Shown: positions 31,201 to 45,900, counted from the first letter of the stretch. The stretch: 64,000 nt of DNA from Salminus brasiliensis (GCF_030463535.1 NC_132880.1:40987842-41051841), one strand, 5' to 3'. The notes: a model not told the origin generated them from the sequence alone. Numbers and translations are program-made.

Positions 31201-31852
31201 TTCAACGTCTCAGCCTAACAACCATTCAGTTACTTGGAAAAGCTTGTGCTAATGGAACGCTCTTAAGTTAAGAAAAAGCTAAGAAATTGCGTTCCTCCTC
31301 TGGGTTTGTGCTTCTGTTCAGCACTTACTATATTGAATTACTTGTTGTGAAATCCCTGCGGACAGTGTTTAAACTTCCGCGTAATTACACTTCTTAAAGT
31401 ACTTTTCAGCATCTCTGCTGTGGAGATTTCCTCAGTGCTTCCTGATTCAAAGCCTTCTCTGAACTCACTCGCTCTTTTTGTGTGCAAGGCAAAATTAAGA
31501 TTGCCCCAAAGATATGAGAACTGTGGAGCCACCCCCCCCCCCCCCCCCCTCCTGCCTCCCTCTCTCCTTCTTTCTTCTCTCTTTTTCTCTCTCGCTTGCT
31601 CTCCATCTCTCTCTGTCTCTTTCTCTCCATAGCTCCTTAATTCTCTCGTTTCTACTCTCTCTCTCTACATATCTTCATATCTCTCTGGGTATCTCTCTCT
31701 CTTCACCCATATTATCATACCTGTCTTTCTCTCCCTCTCTTTCTTCTTTCTCTCTCTCTCTCTCTCGCTCTCTCACTCTCCATCTCTTTGCATCACTTGT
31801 CTTTCTCTTTTTTCTCCTTCCATATCTCTCTTATTCTCTTTCTATCTCCCTA

Positions 31853-31891
<39 letters not shown>

Positions 31892-32129
31892 TTCACACAC
31901 TGAACAGCAGGAGCTTATGGGAAAGGGGGAGGGTTGTTCACAAGCACAAAGATAGGCCACACGCATACACACACACACACAAAGCTGACCATTCCCGAGC
32001 CCCCTGGCTGCATTTTTTAGCCCCTTTGGAAAGTTTCTTAGGAACACGAGAGAAGTTATGATCCACAGGAAACCCCTACCCAGCTGCCTAAAAGAAAGAG
32101 AGCATTCAAGCATGCATATTACACACACT

Positions 32130-32167
<38 letters not shown>

Positions 32168-34207
32168 CATACTCTGTACATTGCGCAAACACACTTACTG
32201 CTTACTGCTTGTATAACCTCTATAAAAGCAGACACCCAAAACCCCTCATAACACACAGACACGCACATACACCCATACACACAGGGCCCTTCTTATATGA
32301 AGGAACAGCTAAGCTCCACTCTAACTTGCCTTGACCCCCCTCTCAACCTGTGGGTGCAGGGTTGTCCCACGCAGAGCCCACAGAGGGTCTTATAAGCGTA
32401 GCGATGTGTGTGTTTGTGTATGAGAGGGAGAGAGAGAGCGGCAGAGATTGAAGGGTCATTACCACAATAATTCACCTTAAAAAGTGTTTCCATGGTGACA
32501 GTTTAGCAACAAACTTGCAGAGCCTTTCCCATAGAAACCAGTCCATTGAATTTGAATTGGAGTAAAATGAGTGTTATTGTGTCATCGCCATGACAACAAG
32601 AGCAACGGATTTAAAGGCTTTTTGATCTTGGTTTAATATTGTTTTATTATATTAAGTTAGATGGAATGTGTATTTGAGGTCATAACCCATCTAGCCACCG
32701 ATGGCAATAGGAATTGATATCTAATTGACAATATGGAAAAAGTATTGGGACACCTCCTCATTTATTGTTTTCTCTGAAATCAAGGGTATTAAAAAAGAGT
32801 GTATCCTGCTTGTGTTGGAGTAGCTGTCTCCACTGTCCAGAAAAGGCTTTCTACTAGATTTTGGAACACTGCTGTGAGCATTGGGGATTGTATTCAGCGA
32901 GTTAGTGAGGTCAGGACGCTGGATGCTCACCACCCCACCTCATCCCTAACACCCCAGTTCATCCCAAACGTATTGGATGAATCGCCAGCATTCTAAAGAA
33001 TACAGCTCAGTGATGGCGGGCTTTATAACCCTCTAGCCCACACCTGGCATTAGGCATGGTTTGTCTATATATTTTTTCTGCTCCAGAGAGTCCTATTTTA
33101 TTGGCAGTACTTATCTACAGGGACTAGACAAGCTGTATGTGTGCATTTGCACATCTGTGTCAGCAATGGGTGCAACAAGTGGCTCCAAGTGGCTCAGCCG
33201 TCTAACGCACTACCACTATGGCTAGGGGGTTGTGAACTCTCTTCGTGGAGAATTCGCAACCCCCTTTCAGTAGGGAATTTGGTGCTCTCTCCTTGTGGAT
33301 AGGTGACTCTCTCTTCTCTCATCACTCATAAGTAGTGTTGTCTGGCACAGGCGTCTGTTAGCTGGTGTGGTGGAGTTGGGGACACAGTGCTTTCCTCTGA
33401 GCATGTCGGCTGTCCAGCAATGCCACATCGGCAACAATTCGAAAACAGGTGGTGGTTGGCTTTGCATGTATTGGAGCTAGAGCTAGGGGGATTGGCTTAG
33501 TTGACACCTCCAATACCAATGCCAGTAGCTGGTTGTCCACACACATTTGGACATATAGTGTAGATTGTGACATTGAGTGCCCAAAATTCAGTGTCAGGAC
33601 AAGGTCTAATGTGTTTAACATCGGTTTGTTGTAGAATCATGATGATTGCTGACGATGATATTTTGTTGGTTTTAAGTTGGTTTAAATTGCAACCAGTGTC
33701 TGATTGCATTCAGTGTCTGATCAACGTCGGATTTTTGATGTCAGCCCGATTTTCATTTGCAACTATTATTCAGCTTCTGTCCAACGTACTTCCAGTGTCA
33801 AATTAAGGTCCGGTGCCCGCTGGAAAGGGTTAAAAGAAGGTTTAACCAGTAGTGCTGTCAGCAGGGGTCATGGGGGCACTTTGATTATGGGGGGGTGGAT
33901 TTGGGCCATTGTTAGAAAAGCTGTGTAAATGTACGTAATGAAGGAGCCCTCATGTAGACGCAGTGTGTATCTTCCCATATGTGCATCTGACATAGTTCTT
34001 ATCCCATGGGATTAGGGGATCGCTTGCTGGTGGGATTAAGGATTGTCCACGGCAACAGCTGTCCACTCTGCACAAACGCACATAGACAAATGCCCACACC
34101 CACCCACACACTTTACCACAGAACATTACCACAGAACATGTGGTACAGAGTGTAAACTTTGTGTAAGGTTTCAGTGAAATAAAACTCTGTAATGATGGTG
34201 GATAATA

Positions 34208-34267
<60 letters not shown>

Positions 34268-34377
34268 ATGTGGATGTGGATGTGTGTGTATGACCCGGTA
34301 ATGAGGTATTTACCTAGGCTAGTGACCAGCTTACCTCTGACCCTCACTAAACATTAGTGATCTCTGCCTCCTGGTAG

Positions 34378-34414
<37 letters not shown>

Positions 34415-34419
34415 TCTCC

Positions 34420-34467
<48 letters not shown>

Positions 34468-34571
34468 TTCTCTCTCTTGTCCTCTCTCTTGCTCTTTCCT
34501 TTATGTCCATCTCTCCCACCATCTCCCTCTCACATTCCCTCTATCTCTTTTACTTTCTTTCTCTTTCTATA

Positions 34572-34615
<44 letters not shown>

Positions 34616-35045
34616 CTTCTATCTTCCTTTCTCATTTCTTCTCTCTCTCTCCCTTTCTCTCTTGCTCTCTTTATTTCTACATCTATCTCCCTACCTTATT
34701 CCTCACATCTCTCTCTCTTCTCTCATCTCTCCCTCCGGCTCCCACCAGCTCTCCTGCTCTCTATCTCTCTCTTTCTCCCATATCTCTTCCTCTATCTCCC
34801 TTACTCACTTATTCTCTCACTCATTCTGACTGTTTCTCTCTCTCTCTCAATTTCTCCATGTCCCCCATCTTCCTCCAGCTCTCCGGCTCTCTCCCTCTCT
34901 CTTTGTGTCTCTCTGCTCCTCTATTTCTCCCTTCATCTGCCTTTGTCATTTCTTCTCTCTCTCTCTCCCTCTGTCTCTTGCTCTCTCTTCATGTCTCATT
35001 CAAAACTCACAACCTTATTTATTCCTACCCTTCTCTCTCTCTCCT

Positions 35046-35077
<32 letters not shown>

Positions 35078-35188
35078 ACCTTCTCATTCACAGCTGTTCT
35101 GGCCAGGCTGTTGGCCAGCAGCCAGTGTAAAACACAAGCAAGTCAAACCAATTCATCATAGCAAAGAGGGACAAGAGTGTGAGAGGAA

Positions 35189-35236
<48 letters not shown>

Positions 35237-38200
35237 ATAAAAGGCTGTAGTTTGTGCTATATTAGATTATTTACAGTATTAAGTTTGTTTAACAGACACA
35301 GTCCACACTAATCACCGCCATTACTTCATCATAGAAATGTGCCAGACTTAGCCAAGTAGCTCATTTCCATCTGCCATTCTTTTTTATCGTTCCCTTGCTC
35401 ACAAACACAAACCCACACACATACACACACACACATACTCACACACATACTCTGTCCACAAGTGAACTCACCCCCACAGTCAGGGCCATATCTACCCCTT
35501 AATCACGTGCTATCCCAAATTACACCACAAAGAAACCCTCTCATTACAGAGGAGGAGACGCAAGCATACAGACACACACACACAGGATGTACACACACGC
35601 ACACACACTGGTCAGTAGGTTCAGAGAGCTACAAACCTTATAACGTTCCTGCCATAATCCAGCCTCATATCCCCCAAATAGAAACTTTGTAGGAGTTGGA
35701 ATGAAACACACTGTAATTAATGTTAATGTGACGTATTAGACCATTTTTTTACATTTAATAGTCATCATTTAATAGTGTAAAGCCTTGCTCGTTGTGGGCC
35801 AGTAGACACCGGTAACTTCTACAAATTTACTTATTCCTGCGTAATGGGACTTAGGGACATACGCAGCTAGTATGTAAGAAATGTGTCAAATGTCCGAGAT
35901 TTCACTGAACTAAATGCATCTGGTTAAGTTCCGCCTTCTCGCCGCCACAGTTGGCCTGCATGAACACACATCTACATCAGGTGGGACAACAGAGGGAAAA
36001 CTGAGAGGCAGAACCAAACAGAATCTCTATTTTATCTAGGGACAGGACAACAGAGAGTCAAACTCAGAGGCAGAGCCAATCAAGATCTCTGTTTTAGCTC
36101 TGGGCGGGGAAACAGTGAGTCAGAATCATAGGCAGAGTCAATGAGAATCTCTATTTTAGCTGGGGGCGAGACAATAGAGAGTCAGACTCAGAGGCAGAGC
36201 CAATCAAGGTCTCTGTTTTAGCTCTGGACGGGGCAACAGAAAGTCAGACTCAGAGGCAGAACCAATCAGAATCTCTATTTTAGCTGGGGGCGAGACAATG
36301 GAGAGTCAAACTCGGAGGCAGAGCCAATCAGAATCTTCATTTCAATGAGGGCATGTCTTCTCTAAATCAGTGCTACCAGTGCAAGTTCTGATTCAGTGAG
36401 AAAACTGCAGCAGCTCAATAATCCGGTGTTCAGGTGTTCCACACGGTGTGGACTTTACTGAACGTCAGTCACAGTGCGGTTTTTACTGCTGCCACACTAA
36501 GATAGAACCTGATATTCTTAAGAAATGCTGGCTAGCACAGTTAGAGCACTGTGTGAACCTGCAGGGTTAAAACCAACACTGAACACTGACTCTGTTCAGG
36601 AACAGGTTCATTAAGACATGTTATCATATTACAGCTCTGACAGAGACTGAATGTAGAGCTGAGAGTCAGTGTTAGTGTCAGTCCAGCTGTCTTTTATCAG
36701 TCAGAGAAAGGTGTCATTTGTCAGTCAGTCAGTCAGTCACTGTTCCACTGTTCAGTTAGCAGCACACTTTATCCAAATATGCTAATGATATTGAATACTC
36801 CATTAGCAAGCTAAGAATTCCATACTTCTTTTCTAAAGAAATGTACACAGTGTCGGGTTCTCCAGTAAGAATCGTCCCGACCCTCTTGACATTGGACTGT
36901 GTATAATATGGCCCATTATCGTAAAGGAGTTTGTCACCCCTGATCTACATCAGCCATTGGTGAAACTGCTTCCCAGGGAGAGTGTGAGATTGAGAGGTTG
37001 AGGCATAGAGAGAGGGTAAGAGAGTGATTGACTGCAGTCTGAAATTGACTAAACGCTAAGGCAAATACACCAATCAGGTATAGAACCCTGTAACCAAATA
37101 TTCTGAAAGTGTCCAATCAGTGTTACACACAGCAGACACACAGGAAGAACCTGAGCGTGGGGAAAGGTTAACTCATCCATAGCAGTGAATACATACACTC
37201 ACATCAGTGATCAGGAGAGAACACACACCTGGAGCCATGAGTATCCACCTCAGTGCCCAAGTAGCAGTTGGGGTTGAGGTGCCTTTTAAATGTTGAGGAA
37301 GAAGAAGGTTGTGTCCTTGTCTCCCCCTGCCTTTAAAGTCCTGAACCAGCAACCTTCCAGTCTCAAGCGTCTTTAACTCTTAGGCTATGGCTGCCCCTGA
37401 TTTAACCCTGCAAAGGTAAACCATCAAATAATTGCCAATATATATATATCAAACTGTAGTGTTTAAAAGAGCTTAAAATAACACTTATTATACACTGACT
37501 AAAACAGCATATATGATGTTTAACTTGTCATAATTTAAACACATTAGAAAAATCTAATAATTTTATTTATTTATTGAATTTCCATTTTAGGCATTTAGCA
37601 GACACTCTTATCCAGAGTGACTTACAAAAGTGCTTTGCTGTTCACTCAAAAGTTAGTTTGTATAGGCTGGAATTCAAAAGAAACCTCAAGCTAGAAGCTG
37701 TCAAATACAAGTATGGATAGTTAGATACACAATACTTAACATACACTACACTGTGCCTGAATATCAAACAAATCAAGTAAGACATGAGTACAAACGCAAG
37801 CTTTAATAAGTGCAAGATAAGTGCTGATGTAAGTACTCTTGAAAGAGTTGGCGTTCATTCGGTGTCTGAAGACAGCAAGCAGCTCTGCTGTTCGAACACC
37901 CAGGGGACGTTCTTTCCACCACTTCGGTGCCAGATCAGAAAAAAAGCCTGGCTTTTTTGTGCACCTTAAAGGATGGCGGGTCAGCCTGAGACGTACTTGA
38001 AGCTCGAAGGGCTTTTGGTGCGGAGTCAGGTTTGCAAAATGAGTGGAGGACGAATTTATTGCTCATAAGTTTTTTATAGAGCACAGAATTGTTTAATTCT
38101 TTATACTTCGGGTTGCTGTTAGTATGTATATATTGTTTCATAATGATTTTTGATAATTAATCATTTAATTAGCACACTGATCAGAATCAAAATCAGATTT

Positions 38201-41200
38201 GTTGGCCAAGTATGTTCACACACAAAAGGAATTTGTTCCGGCTGTTAATGACTCTCTAGTGTTAATAATATACAGCTACTCTACGTATAATTTATAGACA
38301 ATACACAATATACAGAGAACATGTTGCAGAGGTTTCAAAAACTCTAATATGTATCAAATATACTACACTTGGCGTAAAAGGGTTAAATGCTTCCCTAGTT
38401 TAAATGCTTATAATTAGATCTGGCCTATTGGGATCTACATGATTGAGAGATGCTTCATAGACTTTTTTATGTTTCCACATGGATGTTATCATCACTATCA
38501 TAAGAAAACCCCATTTTAATTTACATAAATGAGGTTGAGAAGATCTGAATTTGCCCTAAAGTTTCCATTTTGCAGATGTGAAGTTTTCATAGGACTGTGA
38601 TGACGACTGTAAAATCATGCAAACCGTGCTGAGCTGACAGACGGTCAGAGTGTTTTCTTGAGGGGAGACATTTGCCAACAAGTGGAGTGTATGGTAGTGT
38701 GTTTAACTGTGTGCAGTGTGGTACAGACACAGTGTCTGTTTGAGCAGTGCTCAGCGCTGAAGAGCTATCCAAACAAAGTGCATTGTGTGCTTTGTGTTGC
38801 CAGAGTTTTCAGCCCCGCCCCGCGACACCTTCGGAGCAGACCAGCAGCACATCAGTTGTGCTGTTTTGACAGCTGATGTGGTGACCTCTCTTTTTGTCTC
38901 TCTCTCTCTCTTTCTGTGTACGTGTGAGTAAGCACCAGATGGGCTTGAAGGTGAATGTGGCAGCATGTTTTTGGGGGTGCTGGGCCCTTTTGGAGGTGGA
39001 GGGAGTGTGTATGGGAGGATGGGGGCTGCAGTGTTTGTAATGTTTTTGGGGTCTTGTTGGGACACTGGCCAGCCAATCATATCCAACGTGGGGGAAGGGA
39101 AGAGAGAGGGGATAAAGAATGATGGAGGAAAAGAGGAATGAAAGAGAAGGAATTCTAAAGGAAGAAGGGCCGAGGCAGAGGGGGGTGCAGTGGGAAAGGG
39201 GGCAGCCAAAACCTGCTGTTGGACCAGAACTGAGCTCTTACGCAACATGAACTTCTGATTTTTTTAGGGATTGGTACACAGCAGTGTATGTTCCTAGCTT
39301 GGTTCCTTATCGACTACACATCAAAGAACTAAGGGTATCTTCATTTTCACTTCATGACATAATGTGAATCAGGCAGTTGTTCTTTACATCGTGTTAAAAC
39401 CAATTTAAAGAAGGGACCAATAGTAATGCTCCACAATGACTTGAAAATAACATCTTTTTACATTGACTTCCATTGAAATTAAAGAAGGTTTTTCTTTCGT
39501 CCTGTAAAGCTTCCATTTTGGAGATATTAGGTTTTTGCATGACAGCAATGATGGGCTGAATATGCTGATAGCACTCTCAAATGTGTCTCAAAATGAAATG
39601 AAGTTCATACAGACTGCACACACCAAGGCTATAGACGGTAACTCAGATGCTGGGTTTGTGTTATTGGAAGTTACTGGAGGGTAATCCCTCGCTGTTTTGT
39701 TTGCGACTCTGTGAGAGTGAGCTGACACATGAGGTGTGAGGGAAGTTTTTTCTCCTGCTGGATTTGGAAACCTCTTTAAGAGGGAAACTGGGTTAAAGGC
39801 AAGGGTTGCCCCTAGCAACGGGCCTCCCTGTAAAATGGCTCCCCACGCTAGACCCTTCTGTTCACACATGCTCTCACACACACCCACTCACACACACCCA
39901 CAGCAGTGAATGAATTTATCCTTAGTCATAAATCAGGGCTGTGGAAACTCTTTAAATTTTCATAGCAAACAACTAAACAACAGCGATAAAAAAGCAGTCA
40001 TAAAGGATGCTGCCTTTGGTGCCTCCTAGGGCTTCTAGATCACTGCCATCCAGGAGAAGTTTTAAACCATGGACAGAAAAGTCAGAAAAACACTCGATAT
40101 TGTTTCATGTAAACAACTTGAAACTTGTCTCTTTTAGATTGAACCATTTAAACCCTACAGGCCTGTATGTGGCCCATATTTCAATTACTTGCCCTCAATC
40201 AACACAGGTTACATGTTGTCACTGTCCAGTGAAAAACATGTATCTCCAAAACGGTGACTTTACAGGTGAAGGCAAATGTTCTTGACTTTCAATTAAAAAT
40301 ATGAGTTTATGAAGTCATTTAGACCAGAACTCTTCACGAACAGTGTGCAGAGCACTTATCGGGTTCAAACCATGGAAAAAACTACAAACGGACAAAAGCT
40401 TAGTTTGTTCGAGTTTATTAAATAATTTGTAGTAGTTTCTTAATAATTAGTAGTTACTGACAAACAGGCCTTAAAATTACCACTCAAAAATAAGCCTAAG
40501 ATTCCAGGGGTTAATGACAGTACTCTCTATTTCTCTCTTTTTCAGGCACAGCGTAGCTCATCACGGCCAGTTGACGAGGAAAGCTCTGGAGACGAGTTCT
40601 ATGATGATGAGGACCTTTTCTCTGGTTCAGGATCAGGCTGTGAGTTTGTGTTTGTGTGTGTATGCACACTAAATTATGGTCAAATGTCTGGAAGCAAGTC
40701 ATGTTTAGATTAATATTCTAATAAATGTCATATATTTATAATTTTCATATGTATTTTATATATGTATTGACTTTTATTATTCATCTTAACTGAAAATTAT
40801 TTAATTTAATAAAGGAAAAGGGATGACTGTTTACTATATACTAATATGTTAAATGAGAATATTCTTCACACTATTAGCTGACACCAGTCTCTGACATCGC
40901 ACAGCTAATCATATGTGGTTATATAATTTATACACTTAACCTCTTGAGACCCTGTGTTCTCATATGGGACAACATTCAATTTCTGCTTCTCTGCACCATC
41001 CCCCTTATTTATTTTTTTTTTTTTACCCTTTGGTACGTCTGTTGTATGTTGTTTTTGGCAAAATACTAAATTTAGTTTTTTCATACTTGTTAGGTCCTAC
41101 TAATCCCAAATTAAAAATGCACACCAAGCAAAAGTCCAGGTCTCAGGAGGTTAATTTAACACATCTGAGTCAATTCATCATGCCATCTGGAGAATGTGCA

Positions 41201-42747
41201 TGTGAGAATCAGGTGGATTGAATTTAGAGCTGCGGTAAAACTCCAGAATCACCAGCAGAACAACTAATTAAGAATCAGTGGGTTGTACTCAACTGTAGTA
41301 CAACCATTTTATTCTACTAAATCTGTTACTGTACTGAAATTGTACTGTTTATTTGTAGAGACTACATAAGCTATATTGCGTCCAAACATTTGGCTGCATT
41401 GCACATATATAGTTTTGTAATTAATGAGTTTCCATACTGTTTGTGAATCTTCATGGATAGTAAAAACACCACATGTTTTGATAGGACATGCAGGACCCAA
41501 TGAGGAAAAGTGATTTCTAAAAACTTTGTTCCCAATGTCTATCAAAATGAGAGGTGTAATATCATAGCAAAGAAATGCATCCTATTTAGCAATCCTGAAT
41601 AAAACATTGCGACTGGAACAGAGCACTTATTGTCTAAAGGATAAAGGAGAAATCTTTCGGAGAACATGGGAGCCATTTATGAACCTCTGACTACCTGCCT
41701 AGCCCGTAGCACCTGCTTTGACTATGTAGAAGAAAATACATACTTTCTGTGACTGCATTTTTTTATTATTCATCTTATATTATATTTTTATGTAAGTATG
41801 AATTAATTAAAACATTAAATCAATTGTTTTTTTTATCTATGTTCCCCCTACTCCTTCATTTTTGTTAATAAAAAAAGGTTTTTAAAGATGATTAATAAAC
41901 AAATTGAATAAAAAGCTAAAACTCTTGGGTGACGCGGTCTTCTACATGTTAACCATATTGTGGTACTGTGCACAAGACAAAGACCATTTATTTGTGTCAT
42001 TTCCAAGTCAAACAGCCATTAAGTACAAATTATTCATTTTCCAGGAGATATTTCTGAGGAGATACTGAGAAAAAGGAAACAGGCTAAAAATAACATTTGC
42101 TAATTAAACAAAGAGGCTGGTGTTGTCAGACGTTCTTCTAAATGGAGCACTCCCTGCACTGGTGGCATTGCCTCCTTGCTAGTGGATGGAAACGAGAAAA
42201 CTGGCAAAATCCTAACTTTTTCTTCATTGTTACTGAGGTTAAGGTTGAGCTCAGACGTATGGCTATAGACAGAGTTTAGGGTCAGTGGTGATTAAAGTCA
42301 GATGTAGGATTAGTTGTTGGATTAGTAAGCTGTATATACACACACACACACAGATGTTAGTATTTCACACAAACGTAGATCCTGAAAAGGAGATCAAAAG
42401 GTAGTGCATGAGTATGTGTGTGTCTGTGTGTATGCGTGTGTGTGACAAAGTAGAGAGAGAGAGACTTTGCGACAATGTGACAGCAAATCTGGATGAGTGT
42501 GAATTGCTTGTTGGGGTGGCAGCTGCGTTATTTAAAAGTCCTGCACAGACTTCCAATCCCCACGCCAGCTGGTATGATTTTCTCAACACCTTTTCGTCCC
42601 CCCCCCACACACACACACACACACACTTTCCACAAGTTCTTATCAGGATTTCAGCCCCCATACTGTGAACTCAACATCCAGTACTATGTCCCATATCATC
42701 TGTTACAGATCTCTCCTCCATTCTGTTAAGTAAAGAAAGAACACTGC

Positions 42748-42786
<39 letters not shown>

Positions 42787-42881
42787 TTTCTGTGAGATCA
42801 CCTGATTTGCCGACGGTAATCAGATTACTGTAAATAAGATCACTTAATCAGATGAAATCTGGGCGTTGACAGCTTTTTTCT

Positions 42882-42926
<45 letters not shown>

Positions 42927-45900
42927 CATGCTATATTGATTGAAATTTGGCTTATTAATGCGTTGCAGTTGCTTGCGTATGTAAGGGACAGATGGGTAAG
43001 TCCATAAGTATTTGAACAGTGAAACAGTTTGCGTTGCAAGTGTTGAAGGGTAGATGTTTAGCTTTCATTTTAGGGCTTTTACCAAAATATCGCATTTACT
43101 GTCTAGAAGTACATGTGTTACACTGCTCCAGGGGTCAGGGGTTGTGGGTTTGACCTCGCTCTGGTCACTGTGAAGAACTGTGGTGTGTTCTTCCTGTGTC
43201 CACATGGGTTTTCTCCAGGTACTCTGGGGACCTCTTGCCTCCCAAAAGCACACACTTTGAACTGGCTATGCTAAATTGCCCTGATCCTGGGTAGGCTCTG
43301 AGCCCACCACGACCCTGACCAGGAAGAAGCAGACAAGAAGATTTTTTACATAGTCACTCTATTTTCACAGGCTCAAAAGTAATTGGACGGTTGACTGATA
43401 AGCAGCTTGATGGCCAGCTGTTACCTGTTTTCTCATTATTGACAATAACAGATTAAGGAGATAAAAGGTCTGGTGTTGTTTCCTAGTGCTAAATTTGCAT
43501 TTGGCAGCCGTTCATGGTTCAACTCTCAATATGTGGTCTAAAGAGGTGTCGATGCTCAGGCCATTATTAGCCTGAATAAACAAACCTATCAGAGAGAGAA
43601 CAGAAACTTTATGTGTGGATTAATTAATAATTTGGTGCCTTCTTAAAAAGAACTAAAGTGGAGAATCACTGAATCCCTTCCTTGGTGAAGAAAACCCTCT
43701 TCACAACATCTAGTCCGGTCAAGAATACTCAAGGAGGTGGGTGTGTTATTGTCAAAGTCTACTGTATTTATTAATACAAATACAGAGGGGTTATCTCCAA
43801 GTGCAAACCACTGGCAACACGCAAGAACAGAAAGGACAGATTTGACTTGTAGAAATCATCTAAAAAATCTTTGGTCAAATGAAACAATAGAAAAGAGAAG
43901 AGTATTGACAAGAATCAAAGAATTAAACTGGAGCTACTGCTGTTGTTGTCGGGTGTTTTACAGGTGTATCTAAGTGCGTTTTCACACCTAGATGTTGTTA
44001 GCTCTGGACCGAATCAGTTAGTAGCTGTAGTAGTTATCTGGGCAGTATAACAGCTTAACACCTGGCTGTGGAAGCCGTTTAGCTCAATGCGGAATACTGA
44101 TAGTTGGGTTGGATCAAGGTCAGATCATGTTCCTACCACAACCAAACTGCTCCAGAATCTGTTTGGCACTGGACTGAGACCATCTCTTCTCAAGGTTTAA
44201 CCGGGCTAAAAAGTGCAGGTGTGAAAACACCCCAAGTCAAGACTTGGTAGTAGCCGGGTTCCTGGGTAGGCTCCAGACCCTCCCCAACCCTGACCAGGAA
44301 GCGGATAACCGGGTGGATGGAGGATGGACCTTATTTATTTGTCTTATTACTGGAGTGTGGAAGAAAGAGATGAAGCTAAAATCTGTTTCCTCTGTCTTAA
44401 CACTTCTCTGATTTATGTCTTTGCATGTCTGTCACTGAACAGACCGCACAGCACAGCGGTGAAGTGTAACGATTCTGCTTTGCATTTTTACACCAGTTGC
44501 TTGTGGGAGCGTTGAACACTGCAGGAGTTTATCCTCTACACCCTTGTAGATGGGAATGACACAGAAATTTGTAGATTTGTGGCGTTGTAGTAGTGCTTGC
44601 CGTGCGGCCAGCCACACTGATTATCACAGGAGCACGCCGCATGCGGTGCGGAGCTGCTTCTAGCTCTGCTTCTGGTGCTTCACTTTACACAGCTGTGCTC
44701 TTATGAACAATAAGGGAAAAAAGCCGAAATAAAGAAAGCCTTGCACTAATCTGTCCTTCTTACGTTGAGAACAAGACAAGACCAAGGCCATTCATTTGAG
44801 GTCTTAAAACCAGACTGAACACTAGCGTGGTCCTTATTAGACCATTTCCATTGATCATGACATGTTCACATAATGTAAAGAGCAGCTAGCACCATCAAAT
44901 TGGATGAAAATTGGAGTTTTCTCCACTGTGAAAAATAGAAAAAAATTAGGACATCCTTTTAGCACATTCAAACTTAACTGAAGAAATTAAATCTTTTAAA
45001 ATCATTACAGTAAAATGTAAATAAAAGAAGAAATCAGTTTTCTAATGCGAAAGTTAAGACACCCCCACATTTTTTTACTACCTACAGTGTCCCTGCATGG
45101 GAGATCTTTTTAAACCCTTTCCAGCTTCTTTTTGACTTTCTACCGGCCTCAGAAAGCTCTTTGAATCTGATCAAGTCAAGACAAAGACTTGGTAGTAGCC
45201 GTGTTCCTGCCTTGCGCCCAATGATTCTGGGTAGGCTCCAGACCCTCCCCAACCCTGACCAGGAAGCGGATAACCGGGTGGATGGAGGATGGACCTTTAT
45301 TTATTTGTCTTATTACTGGAGTGTGGAAGAAAGAGATGAAGCTAAAATCTGTTTCCTCTGTCTTAACACTTCTCTGATTTATGTCTTTGCATGTCTGTCA
45401 CTGAACAGACCGCACAGCACAGCGGTGAAGTGTAACGATTCTGCTTTGCATTTTTACACCAGTTGCTTGTGGGAGCGTTGAACACTGCAGGAGTTTATCC
45501 TCTACACCCTTGTAGATGGGAATGACACAGAAATTTGTAGATTTGTGGCGTTGTAGTAGTGCTTGCCGTGCGGCCAGCCACACTGATTATCACAGGAGCA
45601 CGCCGCATGCGGTGCGGAGCTGCTTCTAGCTCTGCTTCTGGTGCTTCACTTTACACAGCTGTGCTCTTATGAACAATAAGGGAAAAAAGCCGAAATAAAG
45701 AAAGCCTTGCACTAATCTGTCCTTCTTACGTTGAGAACAAGACAAGACCAAGGCCATTCATTTGAGGTCTTAAAACCAGACTGAACACTAGCGTGGTCCT
45801 TATTAGACCATTTCCATTGATCATGACATGTTCACATAATGTAAAGAGCAGCTAGCACCATCAAATTGGATGAAAATTGGAGTTTTCTCCACTGTGAAAA

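Larger units (their letters stand above)
9259..40545 (+). other. sdc3: sdc3 intron 1 (about 31 kb)
   Basis: A large first intron is typical of syndecan genes. No internal exon with syndecan similarity was found. The first kb stays CpG-rich with GT and poly-C tracts (9600-9621, 9831-9863). The remainder is repeats, listed separately, and AT-rich single-copy DNA. Stretches with no recognised feature include 9900-10760, 11220-12390, 13680-14700, 15480-16080, 20650-22080, 22910-24450, 25370-27380, 28590-29420, 29580-30380, 30760-31500, 35240-35980 and 36360-37580. Intronic enhancers may lie among them but cannot be named from sequence alone. Confidence 0.85.

Noticed and set aside
34477..35130. 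217-aa plus-strand ORF (Ser/Leu/Pro)
   Set aside because: Translation of a CT microsatellite; no complexity, no splice or promoter context.
35984..36350. Regularly spaced repeats resembling a CRISPR array
   Set aside because: Whole 62-bp units repeat, spacers included, in a vertebrate intron; this is a minisatellite.
44324..45583. Repeated ORFs (61-106 aa) in the tandem duplication
   Set aside because: Their repetition reflects the DNA duplication, not selection; they include SINE tail sequence and show no protein family.
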